DNA of 45,522 nucleotides from a virus. Below the pieces are notes generated by a model that saw only the letters and a list, made by a program, of their open reading frames with translations, was not told the origin of the DNA and did not search any database. The position numbers and the translations under genes were made by a program. The stretch spans positions 1 through 45,522 of IMG/VR virus record IMGVR_UViG_3300042525_000524; one strand, 5' to 3'. Shown here piece by piece: positions 45,143 to 45,522 of this stretch. Position 1 is the first letter of the stretch. Each line of letters begins with the position of its first letter.

Positions 45143-45522
45143 CACCAACTGAACTACTCACACTGATTGCCAGCGACACGCAAGCCGCTGCCTATTTTCA
45201 GCAGGGCAACGACGAAGCCTGTGCGGCTCGATGCACTGCAATTGCTGCACCAGTGAGGCAGCCGGTGCCTGCAGATCGAGTGCAGGAAATCGCCAGCCTG
45301 AATGGCATGTGGGGCATGTTGAAAATCGCTGCTCTCAATACGCAACTGAGCAATCCGCCACGGGGTGCAGCTGTTTCGTTCATTGACTGGATTGAAGCTG
45401 GACGGCCTTTGAATCCGGACAACGCAGCAGTGCAGCAGATGGCTGGCGTTCTGGTCAGTTACAGTCTTGCGACGGCAGAGCAGATCGCACAAATCAGCGA
45501 CGCGGCGAACACTCCGCAAGTG
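45139..45522 (+). CDS. 5' part of the gene that continues at window position 2
   Basis: 128 codons from ATG 45139, open to the window end. The first 34 residues (PTELLTLIASDTQAAAYFQQ and so on) are unique to this end; the next 94 are identical in protein sequence to residues encoded from position 2. With that part the protein would have about 148 residues. Confidence 0.65.
   Translation, partial: MTPTELLTLIASDTQAAAYFQQGNDEACAARCTAIAAPVRQPVPADRVQEIASLNGMWGMLKIAALNTQLSNPPRGAAVSFIDWIEAGRPLNPDNAAVQQMAGVLVSYSLATAEQIAQISDAANTPQV
45240..45522 (+). repeat. Terminal overlap with window positions 1-283
   Basis: Bases 45240-45522 match 1-283. The first 123 are identical; the remaining 160 have about 23 differences by hand count, all synonymous. 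It indicates circular or circularly permuted DNA assembled from at least two alleles, or a diverged tandem copy. Confidence 0.8.

Overview
The window looks like one nearly complete tailed-phage genome of about 45.2 kb. Every credible gene is on the + strand, and genes are packed with 4-base ATGA/GTGA overlaps. The last 283 bases repeat the first 283 bases, identically at first and then with synonymous changes only, as expected if the molecule is circular or circularly permuted and the assembly ran past its start into a second allele. The morphogenesis order (Nu1-like small terminase, GpA-like large terminase, gpW-like joiner, lambda-type portal, protease/capsid, neck, tail tube, tape measure, hub) is that of a lambda-like siphophage. 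I see no integrase, recombinase of the integrase type or DNA polymerase, so lifestyle is open and DNA synthesis must lean on the host. The host is probably a planctomycete: the LamG-type adhesin, cysteine-rich virion-region proteins, exported proteins and CsrA-like genes fit, but this is inference.

Layout. 1-3069 (continuing from 44.3-45.5 kb across the junction): adhesin and fibre-region proteins. 3070-3320: the main noncoding gap of the left arm, with a terminator and G/C-rich hairpins. 3321-5330: a ParB-domain protein, a methyltransferase-like protein and a DUF5131 (Gp37/Gp68) three-cysteine protein placed directly before the packaging genes. 5374-12581: terminase, portal and a fused protease/scaffold/capsid gene with an internal start. 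12691-20916: decoration/neck/tail genes and tape measure. 20926-24115: a cysteine-rich protein, two glycosyl/phosphotransferase-like proteins, a methyltransferase and a membrane peptide.

24.1-31.6 kb: early-type genes, several carrying their own near-identical promoter plus leader (TGGACA box, GCAAGGTGC, AGCAAGGGG) and their own near-identical terminator; two CsrA-like RNA-binding proteins, a VRR-NUC nuclease and an XRE-type regulator lie here. 32.4-34.1 kb: replication initiator and DnaC-like helicase loader. 34.1-40.7 kb: a dense run of small unknown genes, some separated by a second family of identical terminators, ending in a DNA methyltransferase. 40.7-45.1 kb: a promoter-terminator unit encoding a highly structured RNA, then membrane proteins, an exported protein, a papain-like protease, an exported thioredoxin-like protein and further membrane proteins, probably the lysis and envelope-attack module.

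The most unusual parts are (i) the exported papain-like protease plus exported WCGPC thioredoxin pair, which could attack a disulfide-linked protein envelope, (ii) the ParB / methyltransferase-like / three-Cys cassette, and (iii) a regulatory layer made of two CsrA-like proteins, repeated promoter-leaders and at least four structured intergenic RNAs.
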